Source: Bacteroidota bacterium
GTDB lineage: Bacteria > Bacteroidota > Bacteroidia > Chitinophagales > Chitinophagaceae
DNA: 64,000 nt
Assembly: GCA_030706635.1 (NCBI GenBank)
Contig: JAUZOD010000010.1
Span: 1 to 64,000, forward strand
Reading direction: 5' to 3'
The number at the start of each line of letters is the position of its first letter. The stretch's first letter is position 1. Both the position numbers and the translations under genes were made by a program. The notes under the pieces were generated by a model that saw only the letters and a program-made list of their open reading frames with translations, ran no database searches and was not told the origin of the DNA. Positions 51,503 to 62,173 of this stretch are shown here, in pieces.

Positions 51503-54500
51503 CTAAATCTTGACTGCCTCAGGCAAAAATTTTATTGCTTTACCGGCAGTCAAAGGCAGGCGTATGAATACCTGATGCGTTTCCCGATCATTTACCAGGA
51601 AGACTGCATTGCCCTCCTGAACGGTTTCATCTAACAGTATGGTTGATTCTTTCCAGGTTTCCTGCTGATCGAAATTTAGCTGGTAAACAGACTCTCCATA
51701 GCGATACATAATGGTAAATGCGGACCAGTGTTCGGGCATGCAGGGTTCAAAAGAAAGCTTATTCCCGTGGCGTTTCAATCCGAAAAAAGATTCTATCAGT
51801 AACTGATACATCCATCCTGCCGAACCGGTATACCAGGTCCACCCCCCTCTTCCCAAATGATTTTGCACAGCATAGACATCAGCCGCAATAACATAGGGTT
51901 CAATCATATATTTTTTGATGCCCTCCGCAGTGCCTCCATGATTTAAGGGATTGATCAGGTTGAGCAGTTCATAGGTTCGCGCTTTATTTTGCTGTAAAGC
52001 GGTTGCCATGATGAGCCATATGGCTGCATGGGTGTATTGACCGCCATTTTCCCGCACGCCGGGCAAATAACCTTTGATATATCCCGGGTTCAACGCTGAA
52101 TGATCAAAGGGCGGATCGAATAACCGAATAATTTCATTTTCCTTTTGCACCAGTCTGCTATAGGCCGAATCCATGGCCATATGGGTTCTTTCCGGACTGC
52201 CGGCGCCGGAAATAACCGACCAGCTCTGGGGGATGGAATCAATTTTACATTCTTCATTTTCCTCGGAGCCCAGCGGCGTTCCGTCATCAAAATAGGCTCT
52301 CCGGTACCAGGCACCATCCCATGAGTTTGCTTCGATATTTCCTTTGAGCGTAGCCGCTTCTTTCTTACATTGATCCGCAAAGTCAGTATCTCTTTTTATC
52401 CTGGCAATCTCCTCAAAACGGATCAGCACATCATACAGAAAAAAAGCAAGCCAGACGCTTTCGCCTTTTCCCTGGTCGCCCACCTTATCCATACCGTCGT
52501 TCCAGTCCCCGGATCCCATCAGCGGTAATCCGTGATCTCCCAGACGCAATCCGTGCTTCACCGAACGGACGCAGTGTTCGTACAATCCCGCCGACTGCTC
52601 TGATACTGCTGGCAGTTCATAATATGATTCTTCTCCGGGATTTAACGGCCTGCCTTCAACGAATTTCATTTGCTCAGCCAGAATGCTTTCATCTCCCGTG
52701 TGTTTAATATACCGGGCCGTTACATAGGGGAGCCACAAATAATCATCTGAACACGCCGTGCGAACACCACGTCCCTGGGGCGGATGCCACCAATGCTGAA
52801 CGTCTCCTTCTTTAAACTGCCGGGATGCGCTGAGTATAATTTGTTGTTTCACCAGATCAGGACGGTTGTGCAGAAGAGATAAAACATCCTGTAACTGGTC
52901 ACGGAATCCAAAAGCTCCTCCGGATTGATAGAACCCACTTCTGCCCCAGATTCGCGAAGCCAGTGTTTGATAGTTGAGCCAGCCATTACACAGGAAGTTG
53001 ATGGCCGGATCCGGTGAATTCACCTCGACCACACCCAATGTCTTTTTCCAGAATGCTTTTACTTTTTCCAGCGCCTGCTTTGCGCTCACTGATCCGCGGA
53101 ATTTCTTTGCGGTTTTCAGCGCCTGGTAAGCATCCGTGCCGGCACCCAGTCTAAAAACCAGTTCTCTTTCCTCACCGTCTGCCAGATCCATCACGGATTG
53201 AAGAGCAGCGCAGGAATCAAGACCCGCACCCACCCTGCCGGAAAGTTTAGCCTTACCCAGCGCTTCCGGGTTTTTATAAGTCCCGTTCCTGCCCAGAAAT
53301 TCAGTGCGGTCGCAGGTAAAAGTCCTTCCCGGATCATCCACATCAAAGAAGCTGATGTAATTTCCAAATTCTCCGTTATAGGCATTCCCCGCCAGGATAA
53401 CGCCGGTTTCCGTATTTACCTCGGTGGTAATATGCATTTGTGTTTTAGTTCTCAACTCACCCAATACCCATTCCACATATCCCGTAATGGATAATTTCCT
53501 GTATCTGGCGGAATTGTTTTTTATTTTGAAGCTGATGAATTTTACAGCTTCTTCCGTATCCACGAAAATGACCATCTCGGAATAAATTCCGTCCTCGGCA
53601 AAATGAAACTCACTGTATCCGAAGCCATGCCGGCTTATATAATGGGATTTACCGGGATGCGGTAAAAGGGAAGGTGACCAGAACTTCCCACTTTCCTCGT
53701 CCCGCAGATAGAACGCCTCTCCGCATAAATCACCCACCGCGTCATTGTTCCAGGGCGTGAGCCGGTATTCGTGCGCGTTTTCCATCCATGAATAGGATTG
53801 GCCGCTTTCTGAAATGACGGACCCGAACAATGGATTGGCAATCACATTACACCAGGGTGCTGGAGTTACTTTCTCTTCATCTGTTATGATGATATACTCC
53901 TTTCCGTCTTTGGAAAAACCACCGGTGCCGTTGAAAAAAGAAAGATCCCTGGGTGTTTCCAATGCGGAATCCAGTGATGCATAAAACTTAGTCGGTGTAA
54001 AATATGGGATGACGGGTTTTACTTTGGTGCGGCGGGTAATCTGTTCTTCCAGGGTGCCCATGGTATCGGACAGGATTATGCGCGCCACCGTCTGAAATAA
54101 AATCCGGTCTTCCTGAGAAACCTGTTCTCCCGACCTGATAAAGATGCCGCCCGGCTTATCCCGGACGTCACTAATAATACCCGGGGATATGAGGCTGATG
54201 AGTTCGTTCTGCAATGCCTGCCGGTAGCCCCCATAGTCCTCGTTCCAGATCACCAGGTCTACCAGCAATCCTTTCAATCTCCAATAAGCATGCGCCTGCA
54301 CCAGTTGCCGCGCCAGTTCGATATTAGCGGAGTCCTGGATCTGTAAAAGCACAATGGGCAGGTCGCCGGAAATGGAATAACTCCATAAAGCGGATTGCCC
54401 TCTCCTGTTACGGATAATAACTGATGAATCTGCCCGTAACGAGGCATTGGAAAAAATAACCGAGCCAGCCAGTCTGGAATACAACTGGGCATCAGCTTCG

Positions 54501-57500
54501 GTGGCATCAATCTGGCGAAGTACAACCTGACTATGCGTCCAGGCCAGTTCAAAAGCCCGATCCGTCAAGGGCCGGTCCTGATACTTTTCCACCAATCCCA
54601 CGCAGGCTTCCCGGTTTTCCGCCATACCAAGCACCATATTGATGGTTACCGAATCGTGCGCATCTATGGTAAAGCGATACCGGATGGAAACGATCGGATC
54701 CAGCACCGCACCCTGTGTACCTGTGAGACGCTGCATATTTTTGAGGGCATTCGGCTCGTGAATGCTGCGGGTTCTTCCTGTAAAGACGGAACGATCCGTT
54801 TCATAAGAAATATCCTTGATTTCTGCGTTGTGTACCTTCATCAGATGAAACATCCATGGCTGGCTGTCTCCTGAAGAGCGTGGTCTCCTCGTACACAAAA
54901 TGGCATCCCGCTGCGGAAGAATCTCGGTTTGCACAAACAAATTGCTGAATGCCGGATGGGAGGCGTCGGCAGCAGGCGGCGCCAGTACCACTTCGGCGTA
55001 ACTCGTAACTTCCAGATATCTTTTCTTCCGGGACCGGTTGCTGATGCGTATCCTGCGCATCTCCACGTCATCTTCGGATGAAACAACGATCTCTGTATGT
55101 GTTTCCAGATTTTGCTCCTGCCTGCGGAACTCGGCCCTTCCCTGCGAGAATACCACTTCATAACTTTCTGCAGTGCTCAGGGAAGGCTGATAAGCAGCCG
55201 ACCAAACGCCGTCGTTGTCCAGGTCACGAACAAAACAGTAAGTGCCATAGTCATCGCGGGTCAGGTCCTCACGCCAACGGGTAACCGCAAGATCTTTCCA
55301 ACGGCTGTAACCACTCCCTGAATTGCTGACCATGGAATGAAATCTTCCGTTCGAGAGCAACTGCACTTCAGGCACCGCCGTATTGGGTGTTTTGATCACC
55401 CGCATCTGCACATCCTGTGATGTGGTACTGCTGTCAGAAACATGCACGGAGGGTGAATAAAACTCAGTAGCATGGGGTATTCTTTCCTGCAGCAGAAGCA
55501 TCACAGCCCTGAACTGGGCTTCCGCATCAAATCTTTTCTGCATGGGCCTGCCGAGCATCAGGTAGGAAATGGAAAGAAAAGACATGCCCTGATGATGCGC
55601 CATGAACGAGCGCACAATGCTGTATTGCTGACCCCTGGTGAGCCTGGAGCTGGTGAAATCCACCGCTTCGAACATGCCATACCGTCCGCCAAAGCCCTCG
55701 GCATCCATGTCCAGCAGATTTTCGGCAGATTCCTCGGGAGCCACCATCAGCGCCATCACCGTGGCATACGGTGCGATCACCAGGTCCTCGCCCAGTCCGC
55801 GCTTTAAACCCAGGCCCGGAACGCCGAATGCCTTGTACTGATAATTGAGATTTGCGTCGACCATATTGTACCCGGATTCGGATACGCCCCAGGGAACATC
55901 GCGCTTTCTTCCGTATTCTATCTGTTTCTGAACTGAAGTTTTATAGGTCTGATCCAGCAACGTATTATCGTAGGTAGGCATTACAAGCAACGGCATCAGA
56001 TATTCAAACATAGATCCGCTCCAGGAAACGAGCACCGGGGATGTGCCAGGATTGGTAAGCTGACGGCCAAGGGCAAACCAGCAGTCCTGCATGAGCTTTC
56101 CCTGGGCGATGCCCACAAAAGTAGTCAGCCGCGCTTCCGAAGCCAGCAGGTCATAAAAGCTCGCGTCTCTGCGATGATCCGTAACATTATAACCGATGGA
56201 CAACAAACGTTGTGATTTATCGAACAGGAAATCAAACTTTACGTCAGCAAATTCATCACAGGATTTCATCAGTAACTGGATTGTCAACAAACGTTCCTTA
56301 GCCCGGCGGCTGGTTTCAATTACATGCCTGCGTAAGCTTTCCAGCCATTTCTTTTGCGCATCCGGTATTTCGTTTTCAGTAAAAGCGTGCAATGCTGGTA
56401 AAACAGACATCTCCAGGGCAGACAATTCATTCAGCGTCATATTGCGGGAAATCATACTCTCCAGCGTTTGAAAATCGGGCGGAAAACTGTTCAGCACGAG
56501 CCAGGGAGCGGTTTCATAGAGATCGCCCAGGGATTCCCGGATCTGTTTCAACAGCGCTTCCCCCCACCAGGCCGCTTCCGGCGCAACTTGCAGGGAAGGA
56601 ACCAGGCCTTCCGCGCTGATCAATAGTTTCTGCAGCTGATCGCGAATGCCCAAAATATCGGGCCATTCCCGGGATGTTGCCGATGCCAGCTCTGCACTGA
56701 AGGTTTGAAAAACGGAATCATCTTCTGTTTTTTCCTGTAAAACGCTCAGGGTGTCCATCAACCCTTTAAAGATCCTGCCATTTACCACAGGACATTCTCC
56801 CAGAGCAAATAAACCCTGCTTGAGTGTGAGCAGATGGCCCGCCAGATTCCCGCTGTCAACCGTTGAAATGTATCTGGGGGAGAGGGGTTCCAGCGACATG
56901 CTGTCGTACCAGTTGAAAAGATGCCCGGAATATCTTTCCATGCGTTGCAGGGTGTTCAGGGTATTCGATGTTCTTTCCAATAGAATCTCGGTTGGGATAT
57001 ATCCGAAATCCCAGGCTGTAAGATTAGATAGCAGGGAAAGACCAATATTGGTGGGAGAAGTACGATGGGCAATCCGTTCTACCGGGCTCTCCTGATAGTT
57101 ATCCGGAGGCAGCCAGTTGTCTCCTGCCACCACAAAAGTTTCAAAGAAAGCCCAGGTTTTCCGGGATAGCTTGTGCAGAAACTTCTTCTGCTCATCGGAA
57201 AGGACAACCGTTTTTCCTTTGTACGGAAGGCTGATCTTCCAGGTGATTGCGGGCACCACCAGCCAGCCAATCAGGAATGGAAGTGTTATTTCAATACCGG
57301 AGTTATTCCGGTAACTCATCCATCCGAAAATCAACAAGGAAAGTACCGGGGGAAACCACATGGAAAGAAAGCTTCCCAAAAAAGTTTTGGTTTCCGAATT
57401 CAGCAGCGTATTAGATGGATTCCATTTCAGCAATTTGCGATGGCTGATCAGAATACGCCAGTTCGTTCTGAAAATTGCGTCAGCATTCAGGAATGCTTCA

Positions 57501-60238
57501 TACGGAAGGGTTAGTAAAGCAAGGACCTGCTGGGTAAAATGGTGGATAGTAAACCGGGTGCTGACGATCAGGTGCGGAAGCACATGCATATCTGCCGGTT
57601 TTTTCCAGATCTCCCAGAAAAAACTAACCAGGGAAGGCAGTATCAGAATGACCAATACGGAAATGGTCCAGAACATCGGCGAACCGGAGTAGATCCAGCC
57701 ATACAGGAGCATAAACAACAGAGAGCCCGGAACGAGACTGCGTCTCAGGTTATCAAAGATTTTCCATTTGGATAGAGGTGAGATGGGATTTTTCACCAGC
57801 CGGCGTGATCCTCCGGGCACCCAGGGCCATAACCAGCTCGCAATCTGCCAATCGCCCCGGATCCAGCGATGCCGGCGCTTCATGTCTGTGTCGTATCGAA
57901 GAGGGTAGGCTTCATACAACTGAACATCGCTCAGTAACCCGCACCTGGCGTAACTTCCTTCGAGCAGATCATGACTCAATATCCGGTTCTCCGGAAATCT
58001 GCCGCGCAAAGATTTTTCAAAAGCATCCACATCGTAAATACCTTTACCGATAAACGACCCTTCTCCAAAAAGATCCTGATAAACATCAGAGATCGCCCGG
58101 GTGTATGGATCAATGCCCGGTTCATTGGTATGCAAGCGGGCATACCTTGTATTTTTTTCCGAAGGCAGACTAACGGCTACCCTTGGTTGCAGAATGCCGT
58201 AACCTTCCACCACCCGCTGCTTCTTTTCGCTGTAATGGGGCTGATTCATCGGATGCGCCATCGTACCCGCGATTTTCCATCCGGCGTCCCGGGGAAGCTG
58301 CGTATCCGTATCCAGCGTAATCACATATTTCACCTGTTCGTAGAGAGCAGCTTCCCCTTCAATCAATAAAAAATTTTCTCTTCCTTCTCCCCGCAGCAGG
58401 GCATTCATCTCAGCCAGCTTGCCCCGTTTACGTTCATAGCCCATCCAAATCCGGTCATGCGGATTGTATTTTCTCGGGCGGTGAAACATAAAGAAAATTT
58501 CATTTTTTTCCTTCCCGTATCGTTCATTCAGTGATTTGATCCTGATCCTGGCTTCACGGAGCAATTCCTCTTCTCCCGGGAGGGTTTCCGTTTTTGCATC
58601 TTTAAAATCCGTCAGCAGGGCAAAATGCAAATGCTGATCCCGGTTAGCCAGGAAACGTACTTCCAGGTTTTCCAAAAGCTCTTCCAGTTCTCCGGAATCA
58701 TTAAACATCGAGGGAATCACCACCAGGGTCCTGTATTTCTCCGGAATACCTTCAGAAAAATCCATTCTTGGCAAAACCAATGGGCGTATAATAATGGTAG
58801 ATATCCAGTTGATGAGCGTGATCGAAAGCTGACTGCAGGCAATCAGCGTAAAAAACTCCACGGTGCCGATGATCCAGGGATTGTGGATACCGTTTTCAAG
58901 TTCCCGCTTGATCAGCGATCCGGAGAAAAAAACGGCCCCGATGAAACTAAATCCCGAATACAATATTAAAGGCATTTTCCGGCAGGCCCGTTCAATGCGT
59001 TCGGTTACGGTGAATTTAACGCCGGCCGCTTTCTCCAATTTCTTCAGACCTTTTCCGATCAGATAATATCCTACATGCCCGGCCCTTGTATAATCCGGCC
59101 GCAAAATATAACCTTCATTGGCCATAGACAGGGCCATACGGGCAATCTCCGATTCAGTGTGACCACTGCTTTTGGCGATCTTTTCCACCATATGGCGGTA
59201 TTCATCGCGCGTGCGGAAATCCATGAGGGCGTACACATCATTGCTTTCCGTGCGCAGTATATTTTCAACGGTGCTTATTTCTTCTACGAAATCACGCCAG
59301 TTATTACTGCTTAAAAACCGAAGGCTTCCGATGCTGTTGGCGATGGAGACCTGATCGGCAGCCTGTTTCTGGTTTTCAATATGCACCAGTTCGTCACTGG
59401 TCATTCCCTGTTCAGAAAGCCGTTGTTCGATCCAACTGATGGGCAAAGCGAAGGCTGAACCTTTCCCGACGAGGCGCCTCGTGAGTTCGGCCACAAAAGA
59501 ACTTTCCATTGGCGGCCCATAGCGCGCCATATCCGCAATAACCAGGATCAGGCTCTTAGGATCTTTTTCTGCCGTTTGCGTCATCTGATCTGCCCAGTAA
59601 TCTGCCAAATTCTTGTTGATCCTGTCTTTGGCAATCAACGCGGCAAGCCTGCGCAGGTTTTCGATCAGGGCCAGCCTGAGCATGATGGGAATGGCCCAGA
59701 GTTCACCCAGTTTCAATTCAGACACCTCCTGGTATGAAGCCGTAAAACTGGTGAGGCTGTTCAGATCCACACGTCCATCACTATGCGCTATCAGCTCGAT
59801 GGCCAGATCATATACTCTGGGCAATCCAGCCGAAGGTCCTTTCAGCAATTGGGGAAGACCCTTGCTGTAGCCTTTGGGTAAGTGTTTTTTACCCGTATAC
59901 ACCTGCTCCTCGATCAAATAAAAATTATCCAGCAGCCATTCTCCGGCGGGTGTGATCCGGATATTTTTTTTTGCCGATTCCGTAAGCAGGTTATGGACCT
60001 CCAGAAGGATCTCCTCGTTTTCAGCCAGTCTTTTTAATAATTGTTCCGGCGTACGGTCGCTGGTGATTTGGTGCGTTTTGGCCAGGTTCCGCGCATAAGC
60101 TTCCAATTGCTCCAGGCTAAAAAGCTCGGAACGGATGGGCGCCTTTTCATTATCATATTTATGCATGAGATTATCTCCAAGAAAGGAGATACGCAACTGG
60201 GTAAGAAATTCAGATATCGGGTTGATATTTACTTTCAA
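51503..60238 (-). CDS. Cyclic beta-1,2-glucan synthase-like giant membrane enzyme (NdvB type)
   Basis: A 2911-residue protein. Residues about 400-470 and 800-1000 contain membrane helices (PLILYSGFSFIGAVFFSGSL; SLVPGSLLFMLLYGWIYSGS). The GT84 domain between has YVITLDTDTQLPRDAGWKIA near 640 and YPLRYDTDMKRRHRWIRGDW near 775. A glycoamylase-like domain follows at about 1050-1500 (RTSPTNIGLSLLSNLTAWDF). The C-terminal half has two GH94-type repeats, the last with MGSGDWNDGMDKVGDQGKGE near 2576 (acidic catalytic site). This is the layout of NdvB/Cgs, which initiates, elongates, controls length and cyclises beta-1,2-glucan using UDP-glucose. A length close to 2800 agrees. The glucan transporter (NdvA/Cgt) is not adjacent. 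Start ATG at 60238 is the first in the frame. Confidence 0.9.
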   Translation of the reverse strand: MKVNINPISEFLTQLRISFLGDNLMHKYDNEKAPIRSELFSLEQLEAYARNLAKTHQITSDRTPEQLLKRLAENEEILLEVHNLLTESAKKNIRITPAGEWLLDNFYLIEEQVYTGKKHLPKGYSKGLPQLLKGPSAGLPRVYDLAIELIAHSDGRVDLNSLTSFTASYQEVSELKLGELWAIPIMLRLALIENLRRLAALIAKDRINKNLADYWADQMTQTAEKDPKSLILVIADMARYGPPMESSFVAELTRRLVGKGSAFALPISWIEQRLSEQGMTSDELVHIENQKQAADQVSIANSIGSLRFLSSNNWRDFVEEISTVENILRTESNDVYALMDFRTRDEYRHMVEKIAKSSGHTESEIARMALSMANEGYILRPDYTRAGHVGYYLIGKGLKKLEKAAGVKFTVTERIERACRKMPLILYSGFSFIGAVFFSGSLIKRELENGIHNPWIIGTVEFFTLIACSQLSITLINWISTIIIRPLVLPRMDFSEGIPEKYRTLVVIPSMFNDSGELEELLENLEVRFLANRDQHLHFALLTDFKDAKTETLPGEEELLREARIRIKSLNERYGKEKNEIFFMFHRPRKYNPHDRIWMGYERKRGKLAEMNALLRGEGRENFLLIEGEAALYEQVKYVITLDTDTQLPRDAGWKIAGTMAHPMNQPHYSEKKQRVVEGYGILQPRVAVSLPSEKNTRYARLHTNEPGIDPYTRAISDVYQDLFGEGSFIGKGIYDVDAFEKSLRGRFPENRILSHDLLEGSYARCGLLSDVQLYEAYPLRYDTDMKRRHRWIRGDWQIASWLWPWVPGGSRRLVKNPISPLSKWKIFDNLRRSLVPGSLLFMLLYGWIYSGSPMFWTISVLVILILPSLVSFFWEIWKKPADMHVLPHLIVSTRFTIHHFTQQVLALLTLPYEAFLNADAIFRTNWRILISHRKLLKWNPSNTLLNSETKTFLGSFLSMWFPPVLSLLIFGWMSYRNNSGIEITLPFLIGWLVVPAITWKISLPYKGKTVVLSDEQKKFLHKLSRKTWAFFETFVVAGDNWLPPDNYQESPVERIAHRTSPTNIGLSLLSNLTAWDFGYIPTEILLERTSNTLNTLQRMERYSGHLFNWYDSMSLEPLSPRYISTVDSGNLAGHLLTLKQGLFALGECPVVNGRIFKGLMDTLSVLQEKTEDDSVFQTFSAELASATSREWPDILGIRDQLQKLLISAEGLVPSLQVAPEAAWWGEALLKQIRESLGDLYETAPWLVLNSFPPDFQTLESMISRNMTLNELSALEMSVLPALHAFTENEIPDAQKKWLESLRRHVIETSRRAKERLLTIQLLMKSCDEFADVKFDFLFDKSQRLLSIGYNVTDHRRDASFYDLLASEARLTTFVGIAQGKLMQDCWFALGRQLTNPGTSPVLVSWSGSMFEYLMPLLVMPTYDNTLLDQTYKTSVQKQIEYGRKRDVPWGVSESGYNMVDANLNYQYKAFGVPGLGLKRGLGEDLVIAPYATVMALMVAPEESAENLLDMDAEGFGGRYGMFEAVDFTSSRLTRGQQYSIVRSFMAHHQGMSFLSISYLMLGRPMQKRFDAEAQFRAVMLLLQERIPHATEFYSPSVHVSDSSTTSQDVQMRVIKTPNTAVPEVQLLSNGRFHSMVSNSGSGYSRWKDLAVTRWREDLTRDDYGTYCFVRDLDNDGVWSAAYQPSLSTAESYEVVFSQGRAEFRRQEQNLETHTEIVVSSEDDVEMRRIRISNRSRKKRYLEVTSYAEVVLAPPAADASHPAFSNLFVQTEILPQRDAILCTRRPRSSGDSQPWMFHLMKVHNAEIKDISYETDRSVFTGRTRSIHEPNALKNMQRLTGTQGAVLDPIVSIRYRFTIDAHDSVTINMVLGMAENREACVGLVEKYQDRPLTDRAFELAWTHSQVVLRQIDATEADAQLYSRLAGSVIFSNASLRADSSVIIRNRRGQSALWSYSISGDLPIVLLQIQDSANIELARQLVQAHAYWRLKGLLVDLVIWNEDYGGYRQALQNELISLISPGIISDVRDKPGGIFIRSGEQVSQEDRILFQTVARIILSDTMGTLEEQITRRTKVKPVIPYFTPTKFYASLDSALETPRDLSFFNGTGGFSKDGKEYIIITDEEKVTPAPWCNVIANPLFGSVISESGQSYSWMENAHEYRLTPWNNDAVGDLCGEAFYLRDEESGKFWSPSLLPHPGKSHYISRHGFGYSEFHFAEDGIYSEMVIFVDTEEAVKFISFKIKNNSARYRKLSITGYVEWVLGELRTKTQMHITTEVNTETGVILAGNAYNGEFGNYISFFDVDDPGRTFTCDRTEFLGRNGTYKNPEALGKAKLSGRVGAGLDSCAALQSVMDLADGEERELVFRLGAGTDAYQALKTAKKFRGSVSAKQALEKVKAFWKKTLGVVEVNSPDPAINFLCNGWLNYQTLASRIWGRSGFYQSGGAFGFRDQLQDVLSLLHNRPDLVKQQIILSASRQFKEGDVQHWWHPPQGRGVRTACSDDYLWLPYVTARYIKHTGDESILAEQMKFVEGRPLNPGEESYYELPAVSEQSAGLYEHCVRSVKHGLRLGDHGLPLMGSGDWNDGMDKVGDQGKGESVWLAFFLYDVLIRFEEIARIKRDTDFADQCKKEAATLKGNIEANSWDGAWYRRAYFDDGTPLGSEENEECKIDSIPQSWSVISGAGSPERTHMAMDSAYSRLVQKENEIIRLFDPPFDHSALNPGYIKGYLPGVRENGGQYTHAAIWLIMATALQQNKARTYELLNLINPLNHGGTAEGIKKYMIEPYVIAADVYAVQNHLGRGGWTWYTGSAGWMYQLLIESFFGLKRHGNKLSFEPCMPEHWSAFTIMYRYGESVYQLNFDQQETWKESTILLDETVQEGNAVFLVNDRETHQVFIRLPLTAGKAIKFLPEAVKI

Positions 60239-60327
60239 ATGAGCTTAGTTTTTAAATTGGTACAGCAAACGCAAAACTTTCACTATCAGACGATACATAA
60301 AAAATAATACCATGAAAAATACGGTAT

Positions 60328-61194
60328 TTACCTGGGCCGGACAGGGTTGCCCCGCGACGCGGCGAAGATATAAGTGTACGTGGCACCGAAATATAATATA
60401 ATAGATGAATAATACACCCACAACATCAGGATCACTATGGACGCAGTGGTACCATAAGTGAACCCGATGCTGGAGCTGCCGAGATAGAATCCAATGGCAA
60501 ACTTACCGATTAAGAACAGTAATGCCGTTAATGTTGCTCCGGCCACAGCATCTTTCCACCTGATTATGGCATTGGGGAGGATTTTGAAAATCAGGGTGAA
60601 GAGAAAACTGACAAGAATCAGGATTATGAAAATATTGACCACATACAACAGACTGATCAGGGAACTGTTAAAAAAATGCTTCATGCGATCACTTAAGGCA
60701 TCCACCAGGGCGTTCGCCAGCAGAGAGACCATGAGCAAAAAGCTCACCCCGATTAATAGCGAAAAAGAAACCAGTTTTCTAATTACGGCCATCAGAAACT
60801 CTTTCTTTTTCGGCGGCGGTACAGACCATAAATAATTGATGGAGCCCTGGATTTCAGAAAAAACGCCCGATGCGCCGATAATCAGAATGATGGCCCCGAT
60901 AACACCTCCCGCTTTTCCGTGATTGGACTTATGGATATTGCTGATGATGTCCTGTACCTGAAGGGCGGCATCACTTCCTACCAACCCGCTGATCTGATGA
61001 TACACACTTCCTGTTACCGCTTCCTGTCCGAAAAACACGCCGGCCACCGAAATGATCACGATCAGCAAAGGTGCAATGGAAAATACTGCATAATAGGAAA
61101 GGGCCGCGGCGAGCTTTAATCCATTAAAGTCAATAAAGAGATTAAGGCTTTCAACCAGTATACGCCAGTATGTTTTCAGTTTATTAGCTCGCAT
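60328..61194 (-). CDS. YihY/BrkB-family membrane protein
   Basis: A 288-residue protein with about six helices. The family starts LKLAAALSYYAVFSIAPLLI and VFFGQEAVTGSVYHQISGLV are present near the N-terminus, and SASIVILMLWVYYSSIILYF-like segments (TASIVILMLWVYYSSIILYF) near the C-terminus. YihY/BrkB proteins are inner-membrane proteins whose molecular role is unsettled; they have no nuclease activity despite old names. It lies 89 bases upstream of the glucan synthase start and may lead the same transcript. Confidence 0.9.
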   Translation of the reverse strand: MRANKLKTYWRILVESLNLFIDFNGLKLAAALSYYAVFSIAPLLIVIISVAGVFFGQEAVTGSVYHQISGLVGSDAALQVQDIISNIHKSNHGKAGGVIGAIILIIGASGVFSEIQGSINYLWSVPPPKKKEFLMAVIRKLVSFSLLIGVSFLLMVSLLANALVDALSDRMKHFFNSSLISLLYVVNIFIILILVSFLFTLIFKILPNAIIRWKDAVAGATLTALLFLIGKFAIGFYLGSSSIGFTYGTTASIVILMLWVYYSSIILYFGATYTYIFAASRGNPVRPR

Positions 61195-61476
61195 GTAAAT
61201 AGAATATGTCAGAATAGTGGTAAACTCATGCCATTGGAGGCAAAGTTTTTTCTCAGCCCAATGAGGAAAGCTGTGTGGAATTCTTTACTCAATTCAAAAT
61301 GAAATTAGCCATATAACCTGATTTTCCGGTAATGGGAAATTAACTCTTTCCGCCATACTATAATAATCAACTGACAGTAAACAAATTAAACAGAGGCAGT
61401 CACGGGCTATGCCCGCTTCAATAACTGGTACTTGTTTTGAGATTTTAAAAGCAAAATATTCACCAAAATAGATTTT

Positions 61477-62016
61477 ATGAACGGTTACCTACCTCTGTCG
61501 TTTGTTGAAGAGAAAGTGCGGGATTTGGGAAATGCCCTGTTTTTTTCAACCAGCGATGCCGTACTGAAAATGCCCGCCTGTGTGGTGCGGGTGCTCAAAG
61601 TTGATGAATTGGGGCATCTTTGGTTCGTGGTGCCAACACCTACCCAACTCATTCAGGCCTTTGAAAAGGTATTCCCGGTTAAAATGGATTTCTTCCGGAA
61701 AGGAAAGGATTATTATTTAAAAATACTGGGAAAGGCTTTCATTATCAATGACCCCGAAGACATCAACAGCATGGAAGAATTAAGCGAGGCCATCAAACAA
61801 AAAGCCAGAAAAAATGAGCTGGTGATCCTGAAAGTAAAAATCACCCATGTTGATTACGCAGAAAAGCACAAGCCAAAGCCCTCCGTAAAAATGCTGATGA
61901 AACAGGTCAGAGGCCTTCTTCTTCAATGGTTCATGCTGGAGAGACAGGAGAGCCCTGAATTTTTCAGCAGGATTCCGGCAACACATTCCATTTATTATCC
62001 GGTATATTCTAATTGA
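61477..62016 (+). CDS. Pyridoxamine-phosphate-oxidase-like split-barrel protein
   Basis: A 179-residue protein resembling the PNPOx-like/general stress protein 26 group. The core is a small barrel: LPLSFVEEKVRDLGNALFFS, PACVVRVLKVDELGHLWFVV and YYLKILGKAFIINDPEDI appear in the family order, where the phosphate/flavin site usually forms from adjacent strands. The C-terminal part is longer and helical (MLMKQVRGLLLQWFMLERQE). Flavin binding is possible but not certain. It stands alone, with a 282-base gap before it (61195-61476) that holds only a 5-bp GC hairpin at 61403-61415. Confidence 0.6.
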   Translation: MNGYLPLSFVEEKVRDLGNALFFSTSDAVLKMPACVVRVLKVDELGHLWFVVPTPTQLIQAFEKVFPVKMDFFRKGKDYYLKILGKAFIINDPEDINSMEELSEAIKQKARKNELVILKVKITHVDYAEKHKPKPSVKMLMKQVRGLLLQWFMLERQESPEFFSRIPATHSIYYPVYSN

Positions 62017-62123
62017 TCTCCCGCTCTGTTTCCTCTCCAATCTCCTTCGAATTTATCGCTTATTATCCTTTTCCTGTCCCGATTATCCAATTCCTTTTAT
62101 TGCTTGTTTGTCGTACCGCTTTG

Positions 62124-62131
62124 TACTTTAG
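62124..62131 (+). promoter_or_regulatory. Possible -7 element (TACTTTAG)
   Basis: TACTTTAG (TAnnTTTG with one mismatch) lies 42 bases upstream of the AsmA-like start. A TTG sits about 21 bases before it (ATTG near 62098-62101), a spacing allowed for Bacteroidota promoters. Confidence 0.25.
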
Positions 62132-62173
62132 GAAAGCTTTTGCCTTCTTATTGCCCGGCGTTAAATTATTTAA

